From NCBI GenBank assembly GCA_934647305.1, contig CAKUFI010000007.1:1-60927 (forward strand): a DNA stretch of 60,927 nucleotides, given 5' to 3'. The position numbers were made by a program, and so were the translations under genes. Source of the stretch: an uncultured Clostridia bacterium (GTDB lineage Bacteria; Bacillota; Clostridia; Christensenellales; Aristaeellaceae). This document shows, piece after piece, positions 32,051 to 40,524 of this stretch. Under the pieces are notes generated by a model. It did no database searches. It was not told the DNA's origin and was given only the letters and a program-made list of their open reading frames with translations. The first letter of the stretch is position 1. Each line of letters opens with the position of its first letter.

Positions 32051-33247
32051 ATGGATATGATTCGCGAGACCATGCAAAGGCTGCGCGTCGGCGAGGAAGC
32101 GATTGCCCTGCGCCGCCATCTGCACGCGCATCCCGACCTGTCCGAGCAGGAAACGCCCACGATGGAGCTGATCTGCGAAAAGCTGGACGCGCTGGGCATT
32201 CCGTATCAGAAGAACGTGGCCTCGACCGGCGTGGTGGGCCTGATCGAGGGCAGCTTTCCCGGCCCGGTGATCGGCCTGCGCGCGGACATGGACGCGCTGC
32301 CCATTCAGGAGGATCATCCGGACGCGTCCTACTGCTCGCGGAAGCCGGGCGTGATGCACGCCTGCGGCCACGACGCGCACACGGCCATTCTGATGGGCAC
32401 GGCGGCGGTGCTTTCCTCGATGCGGGAGCAGCTGCACGGCTCCGTCAAGCTGTTCTTCCAGCCGGCCGAGGAGACGATCGGCGGCGCGGAGCGTATGATC
32501 GCGGAGGGATGCCTGGAGAACCCGCATGTGGATTATGTGCTGGGTCTGCACGTGGCAGGCAACCTGCCCGCCGGCCAGATCGGCGTCAAGTACGGCCAGA
32601 TGTACGCCGCCTCCGACATGCTGACGCTGAAGGTGTTCGGCAAGTCCTGCCACGGCGCGCACCCGGACGAGGGCGTGGACGCGATACTGATCGCCGCGCA
32701 CATCCTGACGGCGGTGCAGTCGCTGGTCAGCCGCAACGTCAGCCCGACCGACTCGGCCGTGTGCTCCTTCGGCACCATTCGCGGCGGCAACGTGCGCAAC
32801 CAGATCGCCGACTATGTCGAGCTGACCGGCATCATCCGCACGCTGACCCCCGAGATGCGTCTCTTTGCCAGGAATCGCGTCCGCGACATCTGCGAGCAGA
32901 CCGCGCGCATGCTGGGCGGCCGCGCCGAGTTGATCGTCGAGCCCAGCTATTCGCCGCTGATCAACGACGACCGACTGGTCGATCTGGTGAGGAACGTGGC
33001 GCTCGAGCGCCTGGGCTCAGGCAGTGTGGCGCTGCTCAAGGTTCCTTCGCTGGGCGTGGAGGACTTCGCCTATTTTGCCGCCGAGCGTCCGGGATGCTTC
33101 TTCCACCTGGGCTGCGCGCACGCCGAGGAAAAGCGCCGCGTCGGCCACAGCTGCTTCTTCGACATCGACGAGCGCTGCATTCCCGTCGGCATTGAGCTGC
33201 AGGTCGCCAACGTCCTGCGCGTGCTGGGCAGTACCGACTTCCGCTAG
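32051..33247 (+). CDS. M20-family amidohydrolase / metallopeptidase
   Basis: 398 residues. Zinc-binding and catalytic blocks: RADMDALPIQE, HACGHDAHTAILMG, FFQPAEETIGGAERMI and the terminal GVEDFAYFAAERPGCFFHLG. A dimerisation domain spans about residues 185-280. The spacing matches M20D enzymes (aminoacylase, hippurate or IAA-amino-acid hydrolases), which hydrolyse N-acyl amino acids. Together with the upstream transporter it may form an import-and-deacylate unit. The stop lies 3 nt before C module GTCGGC-AGG-GCCG. Confidence 0.88.
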   Translation: MDMIRETMQRLRVGEEAIALRRHLHAHPDLSEQETPTMELICEKLDALGIPYQKNVASTGVVGLIEGSFPGPVIGLRADMDALPIQEDHPDASYCSRKPGVMHACGHDAHTAILMGTAAVLSSMREQLHGSVKLFFQPAEETIGGAERMIAEGCLENPHVDYVLGLHVAGNLPAGQIGVKYGQMYAASDMLTLKVFGKSCHGAHPDEGVDAILIAAHILTAVQSLVSRNVSPTDSAVCSFGTIRGGNVRNQIADYVELTGIIRTLTPEMRLFARNRVRDICEQTARMLGGRAELIVEPSYSPLINDDRLVDLVRNVALERLGSGSVALLKVPSLGVEDFAYFAAERPGCFFHLGCAHAEEKRRVGHSCFFDIDERCIPVGIELQVANVLRVLGSTDFR

Positions 33248-33250
33248 CCG

Positions 33251-33950
33251 GTCGGCAGGGCCGCCTGCCACAAAAACGTCATGGGGTACTGCCTCGAGTT
33301 TTCCGATCACGAAGAATCCGGAGGCTCTGATCTATGGCCGACAGATTCGCTTGGCCGGCGCCAGCACCCTCCGAGCCGACAACGCCGACTGAAAATCCGC
33401 AACGCGGATTCGAACACCCCAGCCGCTTTAATTTATGGCGGCTGGGGTCGTGTTCTATTCGGCGGCAGCAGGTGGCAGCGGACGCGCCTGCCACAAAAAT
33501 GTCATGGGGTACTGCCTCGAGTTTTCCGATCACGAAGAATCTGGAGGCTCTAATCTATGGCCGATAGATTCGCTTGACCGGCGCCTTCCACCTCCGAGTC
33601 GGCAACGCCGACCAGAGATTTCCAGAAGATTTCTGGAAATTCGAAGAAACCGGCCGCTCCAATCTATGGCGGTCGGTTTCGTGTGCTGTCCGGCGGCAAT
33701 GGGTTCGCCCGACCTCCAAATTGTCATGGGGTACTGCCTCGAGTTTTCCGATCACGAAGAATCTGGAGGCTCTAATCTATGGCCGACAGATTCGCCTGGC
33801 CGGCGCCTTCCACCTCCGAGTCGGCAACGCCGACCAGAGATTTTCAGAAGATTTCTGGAAATTCGAAGAAACCGGCCGCTCCAATCTATGGCGGCCGGTT
33901 TCGTGTGCTGTCCGGCGGCAGCAGGTGGCAGCGGGCCCTGCCCGCTTGAG
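33251..33950 (+). repeat. Three tandem units of about 222 bp
   Basis: CATGGGGTACTGCCTCGAG starts at 33280, 33503 and 33725 (223 and 222 bp apart). Each unit holds: a reverse A hairpin (GAATCTGGAGGC, loop, GCCGACAGATTC or a variant); a CACCTCCGA spacer; C GTCGGC-AAC-GCCGAC; a B hairpin; and a second reverse A with a different stem. The second stems are CCCCAGCCGC/GCGGCTGGGG (33417-33447), GAAACCGGCCGC/GCGGTCGGTTTC (33646-33680) and GAAACCGGCCGC/GCGGCCGGTTTC (33868-33902). Then comes CGGCGGCAGCAGGTGG. Reading frames across it are repeat artefacts. Confidence 0.88.
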
Positions 33951-34031
33951 CGTTTGTTGAAGAAAATCACCTGCAAAATTAAGGTGGGCGTGATATACTA
34001 AAAGTGGAATCAAATCATGGAGGACACATAC

Positions 34032-34874
34032 GTGAGCGTAAAGATTACGGCGGACAGCACCTGCGACCTGCCCCGCGCGCTGCAGGAGCGCCATGCCATC
34101 ACCATTACCCCCCTGTATATTGTAGACGGCGAGGACACCCGACGCGACGGCATCGATATCACCCGCGACGACCTGTTCCGCATGGTCGAAAACGAGAACC
34201 GCAAGTTCAGCACGGCCGCGGTCAACGTGGACGACTACCGCGAGGTGTTTTCCCGCCTGAGGGAGGACGGAAGCGAGATCGTGCACTTCACCATCAGCTC
34301 GGACATGTCCAGCTGCTACCAGAACGCCTGCCTGGCCGCGCAGGAAATCGGCGGCGTGTACGTCGTGGACAGCCGCAGCCTGTCCTCGGGCATCACGCTG
34401 CTGGCACTGGACGCGGCCGAGATGGCCGAGGAAGGCAAGGGCGCGGAGGAGATCTTCCGCGCGCTGGAGGAGAAAAAGCACAGGCTGGACGTGAGCTTCG
34501 TGCTGGAGACGCTCGAGTACCTGTCGCGCGGCGGGCGGTGCAGCTCGCTCGCGGCGTTCGGCGCGAACCTGATGCAGATCAGGCCGTGCATTGAGGTCAA
34601 GGCGGGCAAAATGGGCGTGGGCAAAAAATACCGCGGCCAGCTCACCCGCTGCATGCTCAAGTACATCCGCGAGCGCCTGGCCGACGTGGACACGCTCGAC
34701 CTCAAGCGCATCTTTTATACCGACTCCGGCCTGGACGAGGAAACCTATCGTCAGATCGAGGAGACCATCCGCGAGTGCGCGCCCTTTGCCGAGATCATCC
34801 ACGGCGACGCGGGCTGCACCATCAGCAACCACTGCGGGCCGCACTGCATGGGCATCCTCTTCTACCGCAAGTAA
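34032..34874 (+). CDS. DegV-family fatty-acid-binding protein
   Basis: 280 residues from GTG 34032, selected because GGAGG lies 8 nt before it (an ATG at 34017 would contain that site). It begins VSVKITADSTCDLPRALQER, the DegV hallmark, followed by STAAVNVDDYREVF, TISSDMSSCYQNA and SRSLSSGI-type motifs and DTLDLKRIFYTDSG. FakB/DegV proteins bind fatty acids and present them to FakA kinase. No fakA is nearby. Confidence 0.88.
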   Translation: MSVKITADSTCDLPRALQERHAITITPLYIVDGEDTRRDGIDITRDDLFRMVENENRKFSTAAVNVDDYREVFSRLREDGSEIVHFTISSDMSSCYQNACLAAQEIGGVYVVDSRSLSSGITLLALDAAEMAEEGKGAEEIFRALEEKKHRLDVSFVLETLEYLSRGGRCSSLAAFGANLMQIRPCIEVKAGKMGVGKKYRGQLTRCMLKYIRERLADVDTLDLKRIFYTDSGLDEETYRQIEETIRECAPFAEIIHGDAGCTISNHCGPHCMGILFYRK

Positions 34875-34895
34875 ATTGAAAGGCGGCTTTGCACG

Positions 34896-35795
34896 ATGAA
34901 CTACCTGCTGGATACCGACATTGGCCCGGACTGCGACGACGCGGCCGCCCTGGCGCTGGCCGTATGCTACGCGCGCAGACACGGAAATAAACTCCTGGCT
35001 GTCACGCACTGTACCTCCAGTCCCTGGGGCGCGGGCGCGATTCGCGCGATTCTGGACTGGTACGGCGCGAAAAACGTCCCGGTGGGCACGCTGAAGGAGC
35101 CGGGCTTCCTCACAGGCCCCGAATATGAGCGCTATAACCGCGCGCTGGCCGAGTCGGTCTCCCCCGCCGCGCGAGAGGCTGAGGACAGCACCCGGCTGCT
35201 TCGCCGCACGCTGGCCGCGCAAAGCGACGCGTCGGCCGAGTTCATCGCCATCGGGCCGCTCAAAAACCTCGCTAATCTGCTGGCCTCCGGCGCGGACGAG
35301 TACTCCCCGCTGACCGGACGGGAGCTGGTCGCGCGCAAGGTCACGCGCCTGACGCTGATGGCCGGAAACTTCGCGCCCGGGTGCGACTCAGCCGAGTGGA
35401 ACGTCGAAATGGACGTGCCCGCCGCGCGCCGGGTCGCCGAAGACTGGCCGGGCGAAATGGTGTACTGCGGCTTCGAGGTGGGCGTGCAGGTCACGGCGCT
35501 TCGCGAACCCTGTTCCCTCGCGCCCGACAACCCCGTGCGCCGCGCCTATAAACTCCACTCTGGCGGAAACGGCCGCTTCAGCTGGGACCTGTGCACCGTG
35601 CAATGGGCGATGGACGGCCAGCCGGACTGCTACGCCCTCTCTCCCGCGGGGATCATCGAGATCGACGGGCGCGGCGTGACTCACTGGCGCGAGGCCCAAA
35701 ACGGGCAGCACCGCTTCCTCAGCCTGAACGCCGACCCCGCCCGGATCGCCGCCGCCTTTGAGCAGACGCTGGGCGAGCAGGAGAAGCATGCCTGA
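34896..35795 (+). CDS. Nucleoside hydrolase family protein
   Basis: 299 residues. The N-terminus MNYLLDTDIGPDCDDAAALA is the calcium-binding DxD-x3-D-x-DD motif of IUNH enzymes. FIAIGPLKNLANLLASG and LMAGNFAP (residues about 108-165) follow the fold, and AEWNVEMDVPAARRV supplies the Asn/Glu region. It probably cleaves N-glycosidic bonds of nucleosides or related glycosides. It lies 21 bp after degV, likely in the same transcript. Confidence 0.85.
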   Translation: MNYLLDTDIGPDCDDAAALALAVCYARRHGNKLLAVTHCTSSPWGAGAIRAILDWYGAKNVPVGTLKEPGFLTGPEYERYNRALAESVSPAAREAEDSTRLLRRTLAAQSDASAEFIAIGPLKNLANLLASGADEYSPLTGRELVARKVTRLTLMAGNFAPGCDSAEWNVEMDVPAARRVAEDWPGEMVYCGFEVGVQVTALREPCSLAPDNPVRRAYKLHSGGNGRFSWDLCTVQWAMDGQPDCYALSPAGIIEIDGRGVTHWREAQNGQHRFLSLNADPARIAAAFEQTLGEQEKHA

Positions 35796-36167
35796 AGGGC
35801 CGCCTGAGCCCCAGAGAGCCATCTGCTTCTCTCGCGTCGCCTGTGCATCTTCGCCCCAGACTGCCACATCTGCTTTGTGGCCCGGTAGTTCTCGCTTACT
35901 CCGTTGAAGCTTCCGGCGTACCGGCCGTATGACTCCACACAGAAAGGTGCGGAACATGCCATGCGGAAAAGGGGAACGCACGGCGAGTGTCCGGATCAGG
36001 TCGGAGTTCAGAATCGCAATAATCAGCTTCGTTTCCAGCCTGAGGCGCAGATCATCGTCTGCCTGAGAATGAGGACAGCATTGAGGATTATAAAGCCTGT
36101 CCTTGAGGAAAGCACCACTATGCAGCCAAGTAATGGCCGATCACACGGTTTACCGCGAACCGTTCCG
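35796..36167. other. Decayed intergenic region
   Basis: No intact gene on either strand. Minus-strand frames are short and overlap without agreement. The first part resembles none of the A/B/C modules. The last 120 bases contain the scrambled rest of an ABC-transporter gene described in the next entry. Confidence 0.5.
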
Positions 36168-36254
36168 CTATCGGCCTGCTTTGCGCCGAGCATGCACTCG
36201 ACCTTTGCCGCGATAGGTCTTCGTCAGTCCTTCGATAAAAACCGCCTCGCTCAT
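36120..36254 (-). pseudogene. Remnant of an ABC-transporter ATP-binding protein gene
   Basis: On the minus strand an ATG at 36254 overlaps the stop of the AraC-like frame (ATGA) and gives MSEAVFIEGLTKTYRGKGR, the usual first strand of an ABC ATPase. The frame stops at 36168, but a second frame gives VECMLGAKQADSGTVRGKP, which matches the region after the Walker A motif. The Walker A (GxxGxGKS/T) between them, roughly 25-30 codons, and everything after are gone. Confidence 0.6.
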
Positions 36255-37124
36255 TTCGCGGCCCTCCTGACTGCCCGCAGTTCGATATAGCCGCGTTGAC
36301 CGCGGGGCTCCAGCTGGATGCGCGGGTTCTCGTCGTCCCAGCGGTAGCCGACGACGGACGGATCATAGCTGTCCATTGCCGATTGCACGGTGCGGATGGC
36401 CTCGCAGTAATCCTCCTCGCGGAAGGGTTGCCCTTGGAACATCAGATATTCTGACTCCGGCAGGTGAATGACGTCAAAGCCCTCGGGAATGACACCCATG
36501 TAGTCGGTTTCAACCTCCACGCCCTGCACATAGGTGGAGGTGTCTGGCTTTTTGTACTTTTCGGGCAGCCACATGGAAACAGGCTCGCCGCACAGCGATC
36601 TCATGCTCATGAGGATGCCCCACACGTCGCAGCTGACCTCCTCGCAGTAGGGAAAATAGTCCTGCGCGCGCCGGCCTCGCTTGATGATGCACAGGCGTTC
36701 AGGCTTGCGGACGACCTGTATGAAGATCGGTTGAATGTTGGACACGTCGACGTTCTCCTTTCTCAGTTCACGATATTTTGCGCCGTAAGGAACGAAGAAC
36801 GGGATTTTTCATGTAGTCGCTCGGGTTCAGACCAAATTCCCGGAAAAACGCCCGCGTGAAGGTATCCACATTGGAAAACCCTGCGTCAAGCGCCGCGTCG
36901 ATGACCCTGACCCTGCCGCCGCGAAGCTGCTTTGCCGCCTGCGTGAGCCGGTATTTGCGGATGTACTCGGTCGGCGTCAGCCCGATAAGGCTCCGAAACA
37001 GCCGATAGGAATACCACGGAGAAAACAGCGACGCCCGCGCGAGATCGGACAGGCTGATTTCCTCCGTCTTATTCTTTTCAATGTAGTCCTGCATCCGCTG
37101 GACGGCCAGCACCTGTTCCCTCAT
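36251..37124 (-). pseudogene. AraC-type regulator with effector domain, split by a frameshift
   Basis: The first frame (36768-37124) encodes two AraC helix-turn-helices (ISLSDLARASLFSPWYSYRL, VIDAALDAGFSNVDTFTRAF, GLNPSDYMKNP) and stops early. The second (36251-36745) encodes a GyrI-like effector-binding domain (FIQVVRKPERLCIIKRG, YCEEVSCDVWGIL, YLMFQGQPFREEDYCEAI, ENPRIQLEPRGQRGYIE). Between them VPYGAKYRELRKENVDVSN is readable in the second frame, as the normal linker. A 2-nt loss around position 36790 would explain the shift. AAGGAG and a GTG stand before the second part, so it might still be made separately. An ABC-transporter remnant follows, its likely former target. Confidence 0.8.
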
Positions 37125-37384
37125 CCTTCTCAGCTCCTTACAGGTACATTATACCGTGCCGAAGGGTTTTCTTCTCGACTTTTCTTGCCGTTCTGCGCGG
37201 CGCATCGGCTGAAGGCCTTGAACCGAACCGCCTTATCTTACTTCGCCTCAGCCTTTCCGGCACGGACGAATTGTTCACGGCAATGTGTCCCAGCGTCGCG
37301 CGGCGGTCCTTTCGAGATTATCCAGGCGCATTTTTCTTTCCGAAGAGCGCAAAAAAGTTTGCATGTGGCCGCGTTTGTGAAAAG

Positions 37385-37731
37385 GAGCCGGAGGTAACGC
37401 CGACCTGTGATTCTCAGAAAATTCTGCAAAGCCCCCAAAACCCGGGGCGCTCCGATTTACGGCGCTCAGGGTTGGCGATGGGATGTGTAGCGATAAGCGG
37501 GCGTCTGCTCAGCCTGCCCATAACTCTTGTGGGGCAGCAGCCCTTTGCAGCAGAAAACGAAGAATCCGGGAACTCCAATCTATGGTTCCCGGATTCGTCA
37601 TCAGAACCGGCGGAAGCAGGTTGTAGGGCAATAACATTGAGCCATAGAACCGCGAAGAATCTGGAGGCTTTTGTTTATGGCCGACAGATTCGCTTGACCG
37701 GCGCTGGCAGTTGGCTCCGGGCACTGCCCGG
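37385..37731 (-). repeat. Reverse A, B and C modules before the PPIase stop
   Basis: A degenerate A around 37436-37465, a perfect 12-bp A (GAATCCGGGAAC/GTTCCCGGATTC, 37562-37596, loop TCCAATCTATG), another A (GAATCTGGAGGC/GCCGACAGATTC, about 37655-37691) and C CCGGGC-ACT-GCCCGG (37717-37731) that touches the stop codon at 37732. The preceding 37125-37384 shows nothing recognisable. Confidence 0.8.
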
Positions 37732-38481
37732 TCAGGGCTTCTCGACGGGGAAGAGGATCTTGAGCTGATTGACCTTGCTCTGATAGGCGTGCTGGCGCTT
37801 TTCAGCGAGCAGGTGTTCGCGGATCTGATCCTTGATTTCATCGAACTTCATGGGCTCGGATTCCTTCTTGTCGTCCAGGCGGATGAGGTGATAGCCGAAC
37901 TGGGTCTTGACCGGGCCGCGTACCTCGCCGACGGCCATGTCGAAGCAGGCCTGATCGAACTCGGGCACCATCTGGCCGCGGCCGAACTCGCCCAGCGAGC
38001 CGCCCTGCTGGGAGGATGGGCAGGAGGAGTACTCGCGCGCCGCGTCCTCGAAGGAGATTTCGCCCGCATTGATCTTGCCCAGGATTTCGTTGGCCTTGTC
38101 CTCGGAGTCCACCAGAATGTGACTGGCGGAGACCATGGGCTGGCCGGCGAACTGCTCGGGGTTCTCGTCGAAGAACTTTTTGACCTCTTCGTCGGTGACC
38201 TTGACGTTCTCGACGGCCTTGTTCATGGCGTACTGGATGAGCAGCTGCTCGCGCACCTGGCGGAGCTGCTCCTTGAAGGCGGGCTCGCGCTCATAAACGT
38301 TGCGCAGCGCGTCGGCCAGGAAGAGCTTCTGCGCGATGATCTGCTCGAGCACCATGGCGCGGCCCTGGGGGTTGTTCAGGCTCTGGCCGCGCTGGCCCAT
38401 CTGCATGAGCAGCTCGTCCACGTCGGTAGAATAAATCGGCTGGTTATTGACGATCGCCAGCGGCTTCATCTGATTATCCAT
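37732..38481 (-). CDS. Parvulin-type peptidyl-prolyl isomerase, cytoplasmic
   Basis: 249 residues. An N-terminal SurA/PrsA-like helical part (LAIVNNQPIYSTDVDELLMQ, LEQIIAQKLFLADALRN) is followed by the rotamase domain at about residues 118-210 (SASHILVDSEDKANEILGKI, YSSCPSSQQGGSLGEFGRGQ, MVPEFDQACFDM, TQFGYHLIRLDD). Unlike PrsA it has no signal peptide or lipobox, so it should act in the cytoplasm. Its stop codon directly touches a C hairpin. It diverges from tgt. Confidence 0.9.
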   Translation of the reverse strand: MDNQMKPLAIVNNQPIYSTDVDELLMQMGQRGQSLNNPQGRAMVLEQIIAQKLFLADALRNVYEREPAFKEQLRQVREQLLIQYAMNKAVENVKVTDEEVKKFFDENPEQFAGQPMVSASHILVDSEDKANEILGKINAGEISFEDAAREYSSCPSSQQGGSLGEFGRGQMVPEFDQACFDMAVGEVRGPVKTQFGYHLIRLDDKKESEPMKFDEIKDQIREHLLAEKRQHAYQSKVNQLKILFPVEKP

Positions 38482-38516
38482 TGAAAAAGTCTCCTCTCAT
38501 TCATGCGAATGCACTT

Positions 38517-38545
38517 AGTATATCATGAAAACATGGCGCGCGCAA
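38517..38545 (-). promoter_or_regulatory. Promoter of the PPIase gene
   Basis: On the minus strand: TTGCGC (38545-38540), 17 bp, TATACT (38522-38517). Confidence 0.6.
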
Positions 38546-38591
38546 GGCGGCTTGCGGAGTATTTCTGCTTTTCTCCGGCCGGAAAGTGTGT

Positions 38592-38597
38592 TATAAT
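38592..38597 (+). promoter_or_regulatory. -10 box upstream of tgt
   Basis: TATAAT lies 50 bp before the tgt ATG. The matching -35 (TTTTCT at 38569-38574) is weak. Confidence 0.45.
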
Positions 38598-38646
38598 GAA
38601 GTCACCGGGCGCGGCGCGTCCGAACACACGACAGGCGGGGAATGCG

Positions 38647-39846
38647 ATGTTTGAGCTGCTCAGGCGAGAGGGACGGGCCCGGCGGGGGCGCATGACGACG
38701 GTGCACGGCGTGATCGAGACGCCGGTGTTCATGAACGTGGGCACCAGCGGGGCGATACGCGGCGGCGCGTCGTCCGCGGATCTCGAGGAAATCGGCTGCC
38801 AGGTCGAGCTGTCCAACACCTACCACCTGCACGTGCGCCCGGGCGACGAGCTGATCGCGAGGATGGGCGGCCTGCGCGCGTTCATGGACTGGAAGGGGCC
38901 GCTTTTGACCGATAGCGGCGGGTTCCAGGTCTTTTCCCTGGCCAAAATCCGCCGCATCAGCGAAGAGGGCGTGGCCTTTCAGTCTCACCTGGACGGCAAG
39001 TCGCTCTTCATCGGCCCGAAGGAGTCGATGCGCATACAGTCTCACCTCGGCTCGACCATCGCCATGGCCTTCGACGAGTGCATCGCGCTGCCGGCCGAAA
39101 GGGGCTATGTCGAGCAGTCGATCGAGCGCACGGCGCGCTGGCTGGCCGTCTGCCGGGACGAGCTCGCCCGCCTGAACGCGCAGGAGGGGACGATCAACCC
39201 GCATCAGCTGCTCTTCGGCATCAATCAGGGCGGCACCTACGCCGACCTGCGCATCCGCCACATGCAGCAGATCGCCGCGCTTGATCTGCCCGGCTACGCG
39301 ATCGGCGGATTGAGCGTGGGCGAGAGCGCACAGGAAATGTATGACACGATCGACGCGGTCGAGCCGTACATGCCCGCCGATAAGCCGCGTTACCTGATGG
39401 GCGTGGGCACGCCGCTCAACATACTCGAGGGTGTGTATCGCGGCGTGGACTTCTTCGACTGCGTGCTGCCCCTGCGCGCCGCCCAGCACGGCAACGTCTT
39501 CACCTGGGAGGGGCGCAGGCGCCTGTCCGCCGCCCGCTACGCGGACGACCCCCGCCCCATCGAGGAGGGCTGCCCTTGCCCGGCCTGCCGCAGGTACTCC
39601 CGCGCCTACATCCGCCACCTCATCAAGGCCGACGAGCGCCTGGGCATGAGGCTGTGTATCCTGCACAACCTCTACTTCTACAACGAGCTCACCCGCCGCA
39701 TCCGTCAGGCGCTCGACGAAGGCACGTTCACCGCCTTCTACACCCGCTGGCGCGATGTGCTGGACGAGAGGGAGGACGGGGGACGTTGGGGAGGCCGCCT
39801 TTCTGAGAAAGGCGCATCCCCAAACCCCACCCGGAAAGCACTATGA
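38647..39846 (+). CDS. tgt: tRNA-guanosine(34) transglycosylase
   Basis: 399 residues from ATG 38647. TIM-barrel blocks: TPVFMNVGTSGAIRGG, SNTYHLHVRPGDE, LLTDSGGFQVFSLAKIRRI, AMAFDECIALPAE, FGINQGGTYADLR and YAIGGLSVGE. The C-terminal zinc site is CPCPACRRYSRAYIRHL with LHN. It exchanges G34 for preQ1 in tRNAs with GUN anticodons. The usual PTRxxRxG segment reads PLRAAQHG. The last 20 or so codons (GGRLSEKGASPNPTRKAL) are read from an R4 hairpin (39786-39823) that has replaced the original end, so the tail is repeat-derived. Confidence 0.93.
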   Translation: MFELLRREGRARRGRMTTVHGVIETPVFMNVGTSGAIRGGASSADLEEIGCQVELSNTYHLHVRPGDELIARMGGLRAFMDWKGPLLTDSGGFQVFSLAKIRRISEEGVAFQSHLDGKSLFIGPKESMRIQSHLGSTIAMAFDECIALPAERGYVEQSIERTARWLAVCRDELARLNAQEGTINPHQLLFGINQGGTYADLRIRHMQQIAALDLPGYAIGGLSVGESAQEMYDTIDAVEPYMPADKPRYLMGVGTPLNILEGVYRGVDFFDCVLPLRAAQHGNVFTWEGRRRLSAARYADDPRPIEEGCPCPACRRYSRAYIRHLIKADERLGMRLCILHNLYFYNELTRRIRQALDEGTFTAFYTRWRDVLDEREDGGRWGGRLSEKGASPNPTRKAL

Positions 39847-40380
39847 TCTGCACGACAGACTGGTTTAAGCAATGCGGCTCCCCGAATGCAATGCGGCCGG
39901 AGGACAGAGCAAGACTGCCCTGCAAAAGCGACGAGGTTTGCGCTGTAGGTACTGCTTTCCGCCGTAACCCTAACCCACACTGCGAAAGCGCCTTTCGGCG
40001 CTCAGCTTGTCAAAAAAGTTTTGACAAGCTGGTGGACGGGGGAGCAAGCTCCCCGGCCAGGTGCCGCGCCTCAAATCTACGATTTGAGCCGTCGGCAGTT
40101 TCGCCAAGGGCGAAACCTGAAAACCCAAAGGGTTTTCAGCCTCCCTGCCACCCTCTCCAGTCTCCGCTAAAAATCGAAGATTTTTCGGGCGCGGAGCCTG
40201 CAAGGAAACGCTTTTTTCTCTGGAAAATGGGATTTTCCGACGCAAAAACCGTCCCGTGCCCACGTTGTATATTTGCACTGCCTTTCTTATGGAAAAGCGG
40301 CAGCAAGTGGAGCCGGGCACTGCCCGGTCGAAAGGGCTGCGGCCCTCTCGAGCTCTCCTGGGTTTTTTGACAGTCTGAGT
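39786..40380 (+). repeat. R4, partial R2 and R3 between tgt and the EamA gene
   Basis: R4 copy at the tgt end (hairpin 39786-39823, then a conserved CGGAAAGCACTATGATC stretch and CCCCGAATGCAATGCGG). A truncated R2 start (CCGTAACCCTAACCCACACT, GCGAAAGCGCCTTTCGGCGCT, ending 40002) runs straight into R3 copy 4. No gene. Confidence 0.8.
40003..40377 (+). mobile_element. R3 copy 4: MITE-like element, 375 bp
   Basis: It has the same ends as copy 1 and the same sequence after 40138, but with 85 extra bp near the 5' side (CAAATCTACGATTTGAGCCG, GAAAACCC with GGGTTTTC), so it is the longest form. Its left side abuts the R2 hairpin GCGCC-TTTC-GGCGC. The right side (AGTTTCCTGTTTTCAGG) does not match, so this copy lacks the hairpin duplication. 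Confidence 0.8.
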
Positions 40381-40438
40381 TTCCTGTTTTCAGGCGGCGG
40401 AGAAACCGACCGCGAGCGATTATTTAGCGCGGGATTCG

Positions 40439-40466
40439 TTGACTTGAGCGCGGAATCTGCTATAAT
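40439..40466 (+). promoter_or_regulatory. Promoter of the EamA gene
   Basis: TTGACT (40439-40444), 16 bp, TATAAT (40461-40466), about 58 bp before the ATG. Confidence 0.7.
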
Positions 40467-40524
40467 GACAGGGCGTGCTTTCTCGCGAAAAGCGATAAAA
40501 AACAAATGGTAAGGAGGAGTTTCC

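Noticed and set aside
33435..34001. Open frame of 188 codons and similar frames over the tandem array
   Set aside because: Translation is a repeat artefact (GYCLEFSDHEESGG occurs in each unit); no ribosome binding site and the frame follows the repeat period.
35388..35981. Minus-strand frame of 197 codons overlapping the nucleoside hydrolase
   Set aside because: Mostly antisense to a well-supported gene; the extra part shows no recognisable motif.
36464..36859. Plus-strand frame opposite the AraC-like gene
   Set aside because: Shadow of the effector-binding domain.
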